A stretch of 64,000 nt of DNA, taken from positions 1,054,001-1,118,000 of the forward strand of contig NZ_CP034073.1 of assembly GCF_003855155.1 (NCBI RefSeq), written 5' to 3'. The stretch is from Shewanella psychromarinicola. Lineage in GTDB: Bacteria; Pseudomonadota; Gammaproteobacteria; Enterobacterales; Shewanellaceae. Every line of letters begins with the position of its first letter. Position 1 is the stretch's first letter. This document shows positions 27,390 to 35,445 of the stretch, piece by piece. The notes beneath the pieces were generated by a model, which saw only the letters and a list, made by a program, of their open reading frames with translations, searched no databases and had not been told where the DNA came from. A program made the translations under genes and the position numbers.

Positions 27390-28124
27390 ATGATTACTGT
27401 TGCAAACTTAACCAAAAAGATTGGCGATATTCAGGCATTAGATGATTTAAGTTTTAGCGCCGAAAATGGTCAGATCACCGGCTTACTCGGCCCAAATGGC
27501 GCCGGTAAAACCACCTGTTTACGCACCTTGTTTGGATTGCTCAAACCCGATTCAGGCACTGCCACGGTAAATGATATTGATGTAGCCGATGATCCGATTG
27601 GAGCCAAGAAGCAGTTGGGTTTATTCCCCGACCCTTTTGGTTTGTACGAGCGCCTTACCCCACGGGAATACATTAGCTTTTTTGCCGAACTGAGCGGTAT
27701 GTCGCGTAAACAAGCTAAACAAGCCACCGCAAATGTCATTGCACAATTGAAGCTTGAAGACATTAGCGACCGTCGCTGCAAGGGCTTTTCCCAAGGTCAA
27801 CGGATGAAAACCGCCTTAGCACAAGCGATTGTACATAGACCAAGTAACATTATTTTAGATGAGCCGACTCGTGGACTCGATGTGATGAACACCCGCCTAT
27901 TGCGCGATATCTTGCTACAACTCAAAGCCGAAGGGCATTGTGTACTGTTTTCAAGCCATGTAATGCAAGAAGTCGCCGCCTTGTGTGACCGCGTCATCGT
28001 GATGGCTAATGGTAAAGTGATCGCCATGGGCAGCCCTGACGAACTGTGTCAGCAAACCGGCAAAGACTCACTAGAAGATGCATTTATCGAACTTATCGGT
28101 ACTGACGAAGGAATTGCAGCTTAA
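27390..28124 (+). CDS. ABC transporter ATP-binding protein (NatA-like)
   Basis: 244 aa. Complete ATPase: Walker A GLLGPNGAGKTTCLR, Q-loop region LGLFPDPFGLYERLTPREY, signature GFSQGQRMKTALAQA, Walker B NIILDEPTRGLDVM and H-loop LFSSHVMQE. This set fits the NatA/CcmA-type exporters. It partners the ABC-2 permease that follows; their genes overlap by one base (TAATG), and the hydrolase gene ends 2 nt before its start. Together they should form an exporter in the inner membrane. The substrate is not visible; Na+ is the classic NatAB cargo but peptides or drugs are as likely. Confidence 0.93.
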   Translation: MITVANLTKKIGDIQALDDLSFSAENGQITGLLGPNGAGKTTCLRTLFGLLKPDSGTATVNDIDVADDPIGAKKQLGLFPDPFGLYERLTPREYISFFAELSGMSRKQAKQATANVIAQLKLEDISDRRCKGFSQGQRMKTALAQAIVHRPSNIILDEPTRGLDVMNTRLLRDILLQLKAEGHCVLFSSHVMQEVAALCDRVIVMANGKVIAMGSPDELCQQTGKDSLEDAFIELIGTDEGIAA

Positions 28125-29257
28125 TGAAAATGATACTCGCAATGGTGCGCAAAGAACTCGTCGATGCCGCACGTGACAAGCGTTCGGTAATGGCTGGGCT
28201 GTATTACGCCATTGGCACCCCGCTGCTCATGTGTGGCATGTTTATGGTGTTAATTGGTCAACTGTCTAGCCCAGAAGATTTAAACATCAATATAAACAAC
28301 GCAGATAATGCACCCGATTTAGTACGCTACTTAAGCAATAACGGCATTAACCATGGTGAAGGCGAAGACGCCAACAAAATCACCTTAACCATTAGCGACG
28401 ATTACGCCACCAACATGGCCAAAGCCAAACAAGCTGAAGTGTTATTAATCGCCGATAATTCAGATGAGAAGCTGCAAAAGTCTATCCGCCGACTAGAACG
28501 TCAGCTGCAAACTTATAGCGCCGAAATGGGTAGCATACGGCTAATTGCACGAGGTATTAATCCACGTATTACCCAACCACTCAAAATCAATGTCGAAGAC
28601 CAAGCCACCCCAGATTCTAAAGGCGGGATGATTTTAGGCATTGCCATTTTCACCATGATGTATTCGGTGTTCATCTCGGGCATGAACCTTGCTATCGACA
28701 CCAGTGCCGGCGAGCGTGAGCGTAATTCACTGGCACTATTACTCAGCCACCCAATGAGCACCCGCCAATTAGTGATAAGTAAAATCATTGCCGTAAGCTG
28801 CTTTGCGTTACTTGGCTTAATCCTGATTTTATTAGTCTCTAAAGTGGCGTACGCCTTTGTCCCGTGGCAAGAAATAGGCTTTACCGTCAATATTACCCAA
28901 GACTTTATGGGCTTAATGTTCATTGTAGGGATCCCGGTTGCCTTGATGGCCGCAACCTTACAACTGTATGTGTCGTTTATGGCTAAAACCTTTAAAGAGG
29001 CGCAGTCATATTTAACCATGGTGCTGTTTGTGCCACTGGCACTATCAATTGCAGCCAGTTACAACATCGCCCCAGATGTATTGCAGTGGTTACCCGTATC
29101 GGGCCAGCAACAAGCCTTAATGGACTTTATCAAAGGTCGTGAAATTCCGATGCTGCAGCTAATTATTTCATCAATCACCACGCTGATCATTGCCATTGCA
29201 TTAGCCGCAGGTTTAGAAAAGTCGCTTAAAAGTGAAAAAGTCGTCTTTGGCTTATAA
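28124..29257 (+). CDS. ABC-2 type permease (NatB-like)
   Basis: 377 aa inner-membrane protein. One membrane span near residues 25-45, a large periplasmic loop (about 50-165) with AELKI-free, Asp/Asn-rich sequence, then five spans in the C-terminal half (around 170-190, 218-245, 262-285, 298-320 and 345-365), the NatB plan. AGERERNSLALLLSHPMSTRQLVISK is the typical coupling-helix segment of the family. Start overlaps the ATPase stop. It is the last intact gene of the operon; a PspB-like remnant follows 117 bp on. Confidence 0.9.
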   Translation: MKMILAMVRKELVDAARDKRSVMAGLYYAIGTPLLMCGMFMVLIGQLSSPEDLNININNADNAPDLVRYLSNNGINHGEGEDANKITLTISDDYATNMAKAKQAEVLLIADNSDEKLQKSIRRLERQLQTYSAEMGSIRLIARGINPRITQPLKINVEDQATPDSKGGMILGIAIFTMMYSVFISGMNLAIDTSAGERERNSLALLLSHPMSTRQLVISKIIAVSCFALLGLILILLVSKVAYAFVPWQEIGFTVNITQDFMGLMFIVGIPVALMAATLQLYVSFMAKTFKEAQSYLTMVLFVPLALSIAASYNIAPDVLQWLPVSGQQQALMDFIKGREIPMLQLIISSITTLIIAIALAAGLEKSLKSEKVVFGL

Positions 29258-29374
29258 GAGTTGGTTTATATCGATGTGATCCCAGCCTTGACGGCTTGAG
29301 ATAAGGCTGGCTGATTTACCCGTAATCATTAACAAGGATGGTTTAACAGGGAATATTAACAACCAATAATGACG

Positions 29375-29596
29375 GACAACGCTATCGCGATTATCTGTTG
29401 GCATTCGTTGTTATTGTCGGCACGACAGCATCTGAAATGTCTAAACACTATTTAGAGCATAAACAACAAACTGACACCGGCAGCGTTGCTGAGCTTAAAA
29501 TCCAAAACCAAGCGCTGACTGAGCGAGTGCCAGAGTGAGTGAAACGCGTTAGCGACAATGGCGTTAAGCTGAAGCAGCCGTTTAAACAGTTGTAGT
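29375..29596 (+). pseudogene. Remnant of a small PspB-like membrane/coiled-coil protein
   Basis: One frame reads DYLLAFVVIVGTTASEMSKH, then YLEHKQQTDTGSVAELKIQN and QALTERVPE before a TGA (about 29536), then continues in the same frame as VKRVSDNGVKLKQPFKQL to a TAG. A membrane span followed by a helix ending in a LERIVTDNG-like motif is the PspB/phage-shock-B-like arrangement. No start codon with a ribosome site is visible and a stop splits it, so it looks decayed. Boundaries are approximate. Confidence 0.45.
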
Positions 29597-30143
29597 GTTT
29601 GCACTAAAGTCCAGACACCTAACTACACAGGGAGGGTTGTCGGCTATTTCTGTTGGCTAATAGCATTCATTTGAAGTCAATAAATAGCTGATAAATAAAC
29701 TATTAACCAAATTTTTAATCAATTAATATATTCCAGTAAATGCTGGACAATCGCGATGACCTTAAGAGTTAATCAACGAAAGTTCTGACAACATACTAGC
29801 AATAACAGCACATATGCAATTAGACATGAAAACAATGAAAAAGCTTGAATTGCCATTGTACGTTTAGAGGGATTTCATGCCTTAACTCAAATAATTTATA
29901 ACGTTTAGTATGCCAATAAATATAAATATAATGTTCAAAATCCAACATAAAAACATTCAATGAATAAAAAAGGCCCTTCCTCTAAATTTTTCTATACGCT
30001 TTTAAAGTAATACTTATATAATAAAGGAGAAGTCAAAATAATCATCAAAAAACTTGATAATAAAAATTTTATCTGTTAAAAATCCTGGATAACTATCATA
30101 CTCAGATAATATTAGATCTAAATATTAAATTCCCATCATAAAA
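29597..30143. other. AT-rich intergenic stretch, nothing recognised
   Basis: Very AT-rich sequence without open frames of coding character, tRNAs or strong hairpins. It separates the ABC operon from the second toxin/immunity-like cassette and shares its low GC, so it may have arrived with that cassette (inference). Confidence 0.5.
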
Positions 30144-30509
30144 TTATTTTATAGTTGGATATATGTAATCTAAAATAACCATAGTAACAAAACAGAGTGA
30201 ATCAATCATAAAAATGATATAATAAACTTTAAAAATACGTGTTATTTTAGTTGGTACACAATCTTTTAAATGAAATAAATTATACCGCTTTGCATACCAA
30301 TCAAACATAAAAACACTCGCATAATGAAGCGTTCCATGTCCTGTTAAAAAGATGTTTAATGAGAAATATTCACGTCCATTTTCTAATATCCCTTCAACTG
30401 ACTTAATACGTTTTTTGTATATATATAACAACATAGGCAACAAAACAAATAAACCTAAAAATACAAAGCTGCCACCTAATAAAAGCCCTATAAGATCTGT
30501 TATTGACAT
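30144..30509 (-). CDS. Small membrane protein, candidate immunity partner
   Basis: 121 aa; no named family. Strong hydrophobic segments near residues 4-29 (LIGLLLGGSFVFLGLFVLLP) and 95-118 (YIIFMIDSLCFVTMVILDYI), with a possible third around 55-68. Its ATG shares one base with the stop of the effector-like gene upstream, so translation is coupled. The setting mirrors the 20942/21436 pair: hydrophobic large protein first, small membrane protein second. A role as immunity against its neighbour is inferred from arrangement only. AT-rich, suggesting horizontal gain. Confidence 0.55.
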   Translation of the reverse strand: MSITDLIGLLLGGSFVFLGLFVLLPMLLYIYKKRIKSVEGILENGREYFSLNIFLTGHGTLHYASVFMFDWYAKRYNLFHLKDCVPTKITRIFKVYYIIFMIDSLCFVTMVILDYIYPTIK

Positions 30510-31531
30510 TATTTTTCTATCACCTCGTACAAAAGTTCTGCTTTATCTCCTATATAATGACCCCCATGCTTCGCCCCAAAATATCCTCCAACACCACCGG
30601 CGACTATCCCACACCATAGTAAACTAGTCCCGCCACTAGGAAGACCAAAAACAATTGAACATAAACCATAACTTGCAATAAAACCACCGCCAGCGCCCCC
30701 GACAATAGATCCAGCGCCTTTGCCCGTCTCAACATATTTAGCTTTAGTACACTCAAGACCTGTACCTTCAAGACAAGCTCGTTGGATATTTGCTGTTGCC
30801 TCAACACCCGTTAATACAACGCCTACATATCCAACACGCTTTAAGTTTTTTGCCATATTCGCTACAGTTTTATAATGTTCAGCAAAAATAGGAATATTTT
30901 GAGCATGTCCGCCCATTTTATCCCAACGTCTAATTAAACTTTTGCTACTTAAACCTAATTGAGTTCGAATATCTCCTGGCATTAAATTTTCACCAAACGC
31001 GGGCTGACCAAAGCGTCTTAAAGCATTCTTTAAATTAGAAAAGATAACCTTCCTTCGATGTTGAAACTCAGGAGACCTCAAGTTACCTTTTGCGTTATAA
31101 GTCTTAACATACGTCTGCTCTAAATTTTTTAAGTTCTCCTTTACAAAGCTAACATGCGAGTTCCAAGTGTTATTAGCTACGCCTAATAATAAGCCGTTAT
31201 ATTTAGCAACATTACTGAGTAAGTCGTACCGCTTGGCCAAAACTTCTTTTTCAATCTCATCAAGCTCTCTCAACTTTTTATCAATAACCAACGCATACTT
31301 TTGAAACTCTTGTTCTTCTATTGTGCACTCAAATGTATTTAAAGGAGAAATTAAAACGATTTGACCAGGCTTAGCAAAGCCATCGATTAGATGAGAGTTA
31401 ACAAATTTAAAATGCTCAAAGGTTTCTTTTGTTGGCATGTTGTATAGCGCAAGGATCAATACATTGACCGCCATACGCTTCTCAACAATATGTATTGCAA
31501 GACCACTTGGTATTGCAGAGGTATTACTCAT
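30509..31531 (-). CDS. Candidate membrane-active toxin/effector with glycine-zipper tail
   Basis: 340 aa. The ATG at 31531 follows AAGGATG. N-terminal 20-70 contains a LysM-like piece (VNSHLIDGFAKPGQIVLISP), though too short to call. Residues 75-145 are charged and helical. Residues 270-325 are glycine-dense and hydrophobic: GKGAGSIVGGAGGGFIASYG, then a short hydrophobic link and CGIVAGGVGGYFGAKHGGHY. Such glycine zippers occur in pore-forming toxins, including some type VI secretion effectors, and in some membrane-spanning phage proteins. No secretion-system gene is within the window. Coupled to the small membrane gene downstream. Not recognised as a named family. Confidence 0.55.
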   Translation of the reverse strand: MSNTSAIPSGLAIHIVEKRMAVNVLILALYNMPTKETFEHFKFVNSHLIDGFAKPGQIVLISPLNTFECTIEEQEFQKYALVIDKKLRELDEIEKEVLAKRYDLLSNVAKYNGLLLGVANNTWNSHVSFVKENLKNLEQTYVKTYNAKGNLRSPEFQHRRKVIFSNLKNALRRFGQPAFGENLMPGDIRTQLGLSSKSLIRRWDKMGGHAQNIPIFAEHYKTVANMAKNLKRVGYVGVVLTGVEATANIQRACLEGTGLECTKAKYVETGKGAGSIVGGAGGGFIASYGLCSIVFGLPSGGTSLLWCGIVAGGVGGYFGAKHGGHYIGDKAELLYEVIEK

Positions 31532-31723
31532 AAAACATCCTTGCTTTCACGATTTAGTCCTTCAATATTTAGATCTATATTTTACACCTATGCCTCTAAT
31601 TTTCTATTATCAAATAGGATATAAATACCTTTACCTCCACATCATAATGGTTATAAAGCGTATCGTATGGGTCTTTTTATCCTCACGACACACTTTAACA
31701 TAGCAGAAACTGAATTTTTTTAA

Positions 31724-32257
31724 TTACTTAGCTTTAGGTCTAAATGGCTTGATCACTGCTTCGTCACACACCAAAAACGGTCCATCCATTAAGTCGATAC
31801 AGTATGGAATGGCTGGGAATACCGCATCTAAACATTCGCGAATAGACTTAGGTTTACCGGGCAAATTGACAATCAGCGAATCGCCGCGTAATCCTGCAGT
31901 TTGACGTGATAAAATAGCAGTTTGTACAAACTTTAATGACTCGGCGCGCATGAGTTCACCAAAGCCTGGCATCATTCTATCGCACACAGCTTCGGTAGCT
32001 TCTGGGGTAACATCGCGTTTGGAAGGACCCGTTCCACCAGTGGTCACGATTAAACAACAATCTTGGTTGTCGGCTAAATCAATTAATGTGGCTTCAATAA
32101 CGTCACCCTCATCTGGGATCACCTTGTAAACAGGTTCCCATTCAGAGGTTAAGTATTCAGTTAATACATCAATAATAGCTTTGCCCGACAAATCTTCATA
32201 TATACCCGCGCTGGCACGATCGCTCACGGTAACGATGCCTATTTTAGCTTTGCTCAT
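31724..32257 (-). CDS. mogA: Molybdopterin adenylyltransferase
   Basis: 177 aa. It adenylates molybdopterin so that molybdate can be inserted by MoeA, in the cytosol. The MoaB/MogA fold is clear: KIGIVTVSDRASAGIYEDLS, VIPDEGDVIEATL, LIVTTGGTGPSKRDVTPEA and LPGKPKSIRECLDAVFPAIP. The MogA-type TGGTGPSKRD and the longer C terminus (DLMDGPFLVCDEAVIKPFRP) favour MogA over MoaB. It is single here; other moa/moe genes are not in the window. A copy of the short AACCTCAACTC repeat lies 30 bp upstream of its start (32287-32306). Confidence 0.92.
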   Translation of the reverse strand: MSKAKIGIVTVSDRASAGIYEDLSGKAIIDVLTEYLTSEWEPVYKVIPDEGDVIEATLIDLADNQDCCLIVTTGGTGPSKRDVTPEATEAVCDRMMPGFGELMRAESLKFVQTAILSRQTAGLRGDSLIVNLPGKPKSIRECLDAVFPAIPYCIDLMDGPFLVCDEAVIKPFRPKAK

Positions 32258-32501
32258 GGTTATCTTTCCCTAATGTGGGTAAATCAATCTCAGCTAGAGT
32301 TGAGGTTAAATCAATAATGCACTTATAGACCGACAATCTACCAAATAAATGCAAGTTCACAAAATAACAGATCGATAAATAGATCACTGTTTCAGTATAA
32401 ACAATGACTTCGTCTAATAGAGTATTTATCCTATATTACCTTTTTAGTTCGGCTTAGTTTACATGCTAGGTTGCTGATGACTATAAAAACGAGATCACAA
32501 T

Positions 32502-32999
32502 ATGCATACTAATCGACAGCGCGGCTTTACCCTTATCGAGCTAGTTGTAGTGATCATTATTTTAGGTATTTTGGCTGTGGTAGCTGCGCCGAAGTTTATT
32601 AACCTAAAAAGTGATGCGCTTATCGCCAATTTAAATGGTTTGCAAGGGGCGTTAAAGTCGGCCAATACCTTAGTGTATTCTAAAGCAGTATTAACTGGTC
32701 AAGAAAAGCTCGAACCCGGTTCGGTGGCAGTTAATGGCACACCGATTAGCACCACTGTGGGCTACATTACATCTTCACCAGCCAATGTAGCAGCGGCTAT
32801 TGACGGTTCTTTTGAAGTGATGACTGGTGCACAAGATGAGATTACCGCGGACTGGGGATTATTTAATGATCCAGGAAAAACCATGCATATTTACCCTAAA
32901 GGATATGGCAATACGGGTAACAGTAGCTTGCTTTACAATGTTGATTCAACGAATACCACCGAACCGACGTTTTACAGTATTACCAGCAGCGGCTGTTAG
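32502..32999 (+). CDS. Type IV prepilin, MshA-like, orphan
   Basis: 165 aa. A short basic leader MHTNRQRG is followed by FTLIELVVVIIILGILAVVA, so prepilin peptidase would cut between Gly8 and Phe9 and the Glu at mature position 5 is present. The rest is a globular pilin domain with GTPISTTVGYITSSP and a C-terminal TFYSITSSGC; the single late Cys has no obvious partner, so a disulfide loop is uncertain. MSHA major pilins have a similar shape. No pilus assembly genes are nearby, so it depends on machinery elsewhere. The following 33000-33124 shows nothing. Confidence 0.88.
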   Translation: MHTNRQRGFTLIELVVVIIILGILAVVAAPKFINLKSDALIANLNGLQGALKSANTLVYSKAVLTGQEKLEPGSVAVNGTPISTTVGYITSSPANVAAAIDGSFEVMTGAQDEITADWGLFNDPGKTMHIYPKGYGNTGNSSLLYNVDSTNTTEPTFYSITSSGC

Positions 33000-33124
33000 G
33001 GCTATATGAACAAGGAGTAACAAACAAAAGAGTCAATATTGAGAGAAGATTGAGACGGTAAAAGATACGGTGAAAATTACAGTATCAATTGATTTACTGA
33101 ATGGCTAGCCTTAGTAACCGAGTT

Positions 33125-33172
33125 AATAAGCTACTGAATAAGCTACTGAATAAGCTACTGAATAAGCTACTT
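33125..33172. repeat. 12-bp tandem repeat, four units
   Basis: AATAAGCTACTG is repeated three times and then once as AATAAGCTACTT. The last unit contains the stop codon of the tetR gene (TAG at 33169-33167 on the minus strand), so the array lies in its 3' end. Confidence 0.9.
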
Positions 33173-33790
33173 AGGATTGACGTATAAAATCAAAATACCT
33201 GCAATCGCCATGCTAGCGACTTGCTGCAACTCTTCAATGCTTGCCCCTTCTGATGCTTGAATCGACATTCCCTGAAACAAGGTGCTAATGAATCGCGCTA
33301 ACACTTCAGGCTGACAATCTGCATTTAATTCACCTTGATGCTTGGCTTGCTCAAATCGGGCAATCAACTGGAGCTTATGTTGCGCTTTGCGCTCTAAAAC
33401 AGCTTGTTTAATAGACTCGCTCGCCTCACTACATGAAAGGGTGCTGTTAATTAATGCGCAACCTTGAGGGTGGCTACAGTCAGTAAACTTGGCTGCAGCG
33501 CCAAGCAATAAGCCGCGAACCACATCAGCAACATATTGATGTTTAAAAGCCGTATTAAATAATGAATCTGGGCGGTTTTCGTATAAATCGATGGCTTTTA
33601 AAAATAGCTGCTCTTTATTACCAAATGCGGCATACAGGCTAGGCTTCTTGATCCCCATTGCCTCGGTTAGCTCGTTTAAAGAAGTCCCTTCATATCCATG
33701 ACGCCAGAAAACATTAAGCGCTTGCTCTAATGCTAAGTCGATATCGAACCCACGAGGGCGACCAACGCAAGCTGCTTTTGTGATTGTCAT
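33167..33790 (-). CDS. TetR-family repressor of the RND pump
   Basis: 207 aa. The N-terminal helix-turn-helix (VFWRHGYEGTSLNELTEAMG, IKKPSLYAAFGNKEQLFLKA) is canonical; the C-terminal part is the TetR_C pattern with QGCALINSTLSCSEASES. The ATG follows TGAGGTAC. It is divergent from an adaptor-permease RND operon with 410 bp between. Three TACCnnnCGGTA palindromes in that gap, around the operon promoter, are its likely binding sites; none was seen near its own start, so autoregulation is unclear. Ligand unknown. Confidence 0.92.
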   Translation of the reverse strand: MTITKAACVGRPRGFDIDLALEQALNVFWRHGYEGTSLNELTEAMGIKKPSLYAAFGNKEQLFLKAIDLYENRPDSLFNTAFKHQYVADVVRGLLLGAAAKFTDCSHPQGCALINSTLSCSEASESIKQAVLERKAQHKLQLIARFEQAKHQGELNADCQPEVLARFISTLFQGMSIQASEGASIEELQQVASMAIAGILILYVNPK

Positions 33791-34035
33791 AAATAGTACC
33801 TCATATATTAACGCAGCTTTACTTATCAGAAACTTAACTGGCTTTCTAATGACAAATAACCCGCATACTTTAGCATAATATTAAGCCATCTTAGGGTTAA
33901 TATTGTGCAGATTTGTCGCAATTATAACAATTGAACAAGTATTGATTAACGCTATTTCATCGCAACAAATCACCTTGTAAGTAGTGATGTTACTTTATCT
34001 TCCCGCTAATTGAACCTCTTGTCAAAATAATTTAA

Positions 34036-34119
34036 TACCTGTCGGTACAAAAGTCATTGACAGGGTTATTTTAATCTATATATTACCGTTCGGTACAGAA
34101 CATTTTTTACCTATCGGTA
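34036..34119 (+). promoter_or_regulatory. Promoter of the RND operon with three TetR operators
   Basis: TACCTGTCGGTA (34036-34047), TACCGTTCGGTA (34084-34095) and TACCTATCGGTA (34108-34119) are near-palindromes whose starts are 48 and 24 bp apart, close to whole helical turns. Between the first two lie TTGACA (34057-34062) and TATATT (34079-34084), spaced 16 bp. The second site covers the -10 edge and start region, so binding should block transcription. Confidence 0.8.
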
Positions 34120-34200
34120 TAAAATTAATCCGCACACCAATATAACGACCCTATAGCCTGCTGAAACAAACGTAAATGCTATTGATTAAAGGACCGCACC

Positions 34201-35433
34201 ATGAAGACGTTAACATCAATTAAAACCACTTTATTAGTCAGCCTAACGGCATTGCTATTAGTGGCGTGCGGCGAACAACCTGCACAACAAGCCAATACAT
34301 CTGCAGCGCCTAAGGTAGATGTTGCTAACGTGCTTTATGAGCGCATTACCGAGTGGGATCAATTTACCGGACGCTTACAAGCCCCTGAAAAGGTCACTTT
34401 AGTGCCTCGCGTATCGGGCTATATTGAATCGATTAACTTTAAAGAAGGCGCGCTAGTGCAAAAAGGCGATGTGTTATTTACCATCGACTCGAGTGTTTTT
34501 ATTGCTGAATATGAACGCCTTAAAGCAGAATTAACCAGTGCTCTATCGGCCAATCAACTCGCTAAAAATGACTACGCACGGGCAAATAAACTTTTTTATC
34601 AAAAAGCGGTATCAGAAGAGCTAATTGATACTCGTCGCTCTACTATGCATCAAACTGCGGCAGCGGTTGCGTCAGTTAACGCCGCATTAACCCGCGCACA
34701 ACTTAACGTTGAATACACCCATGTTACCGCTCCTATCACGGGTCGTGTTTCATATGCCAACGAAACCGCAGGTAACTTCGTTACGGCAGGACAAACACAT
34801 CTCACCAGTTTAGTATCAACATCGCATATGTACGCTTATTTCGATATCGACGAGCAAAGCTATTTAAAATATGCGGCCTTATCGTTCGAGAATAAACGCC
34901 AGAATCCTCGTTTAGGTAACAATGCCGTGGTTATGGCGCTTGCCAATGAAACCAGTTTTAATCACCAAGGCGTGATCGACTTTGTTGATAATGCAGTAAA
35001 CCAACAAACCGGTACTATTCGTGTTAGAGCCAACTTTGCTAATCAAGACAATCAGTTACTTCCAGGCTTATTTGCTCGCATCAGCATTGCTGGTAGCGAG
35101 TCGTATCAACGTATTTTAATTGACGACAAAGCCATTATGACTGACCTAAGCAACAAGTTTGTCTTAGTGGTAAGCGACAAAAATATCCTTGAATATCGTG
35201 GTGTTAGCCTCGGAGCGAAACTTCATGGTTTGCGTATTATTACCGCAGGGTTATCGCCTAACGACACCATCGTGGTTAACAGCCTGCAAAAAGTACGTCC
35301 TAACGTCACTATTGAGCCAAACCTGACCGAAATGGCAGGTGACGGTCAGCTTGAAGCCTTGCATCAAGCGCAACAAATCCTCGATAACCAGCCTCTCACA
35401 GCACAAGTTGCTGATGACGCTAGTCAAGGTTAA
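34201..35433 (+). CDS. RND efflux periplasmic adaptor lipoprotein
   Basis: 410 aa membrane-fusion protein. Lipoprotein signal MKTLTSIKTTLLVSLTALLL with lipobox LVAC (Cys23). Barrel-sandwich and hairpin parts follow: VLYERITEWDQFTGRLQAPE, VSGYIESINFKEGALVQKGD, a helical hairpin (about 105-160), YTHVTAPITGRVSYANETAG and the beta-barrel GVIDFVDNAVNQQTGTIRVR with LLPGLFARI. This is the AcrA/MexA plan. It links the inner-membrane pump to an outer-membrane channel; no channel gene is in the operon, so a TolC-like protein is shared. AAAGGA lies before the ATG; the permease follows 12 nt on. Confidence 0.94.
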   Translation: MKTLTSIKTTLLVSLTALLLVACGEQPAQQANTSAAPKVDVANVLYERITEWDQFTGRLQAPEKVTLVPRVSGYIESINFKEGALVQKGDVLFTIDSSVFIAEYERLKAELTSALSANQLAKNDYARANKLFYQKAVSEELIDTRRSTMHQTAAAVASVNAALTRAQLNVEYTHVTAPITGRVSYANETAGNFVTAGQTHLTSLVSTSHMYAYFDIDEQSYLKYAALSFENKRQNPRLGNNAVVMALANETSFNHQGVIDFVDNAVNQQTGTIRVRANFANQDNQLLPGLFARISIAGSESYQRILIDDKAIMTDLSNKFVLVVSDKNILEYRGVSLGAKLHGLRIITAGLSPNDTIVVNSLQKVRPNVTIEPNLTEMAGDGQLEALHQAQQILDNQPLTAQVADDASQG

Positions 35434-35445
35434 GGAAACTACACT

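Noticed and set aside
28124..29257. Sodium-specific export for the NatAB-like pair
   Set aside because: The family includes exporters of many substrates and nothing in the sequence identifies sodium.
20942..31531. A type VI secretion cluster
   Set aside because: No hcp, vgrG, PAAR, tssB or other apparatus gene is present; only the effector/immunity-like layout suggests a link.
33125..33172. CRISPR-like short repeats
   Set aside because: Units are direct tandems of 12 bp without spacers; the 59803 array is likewise spacerless. No cas gene is present.
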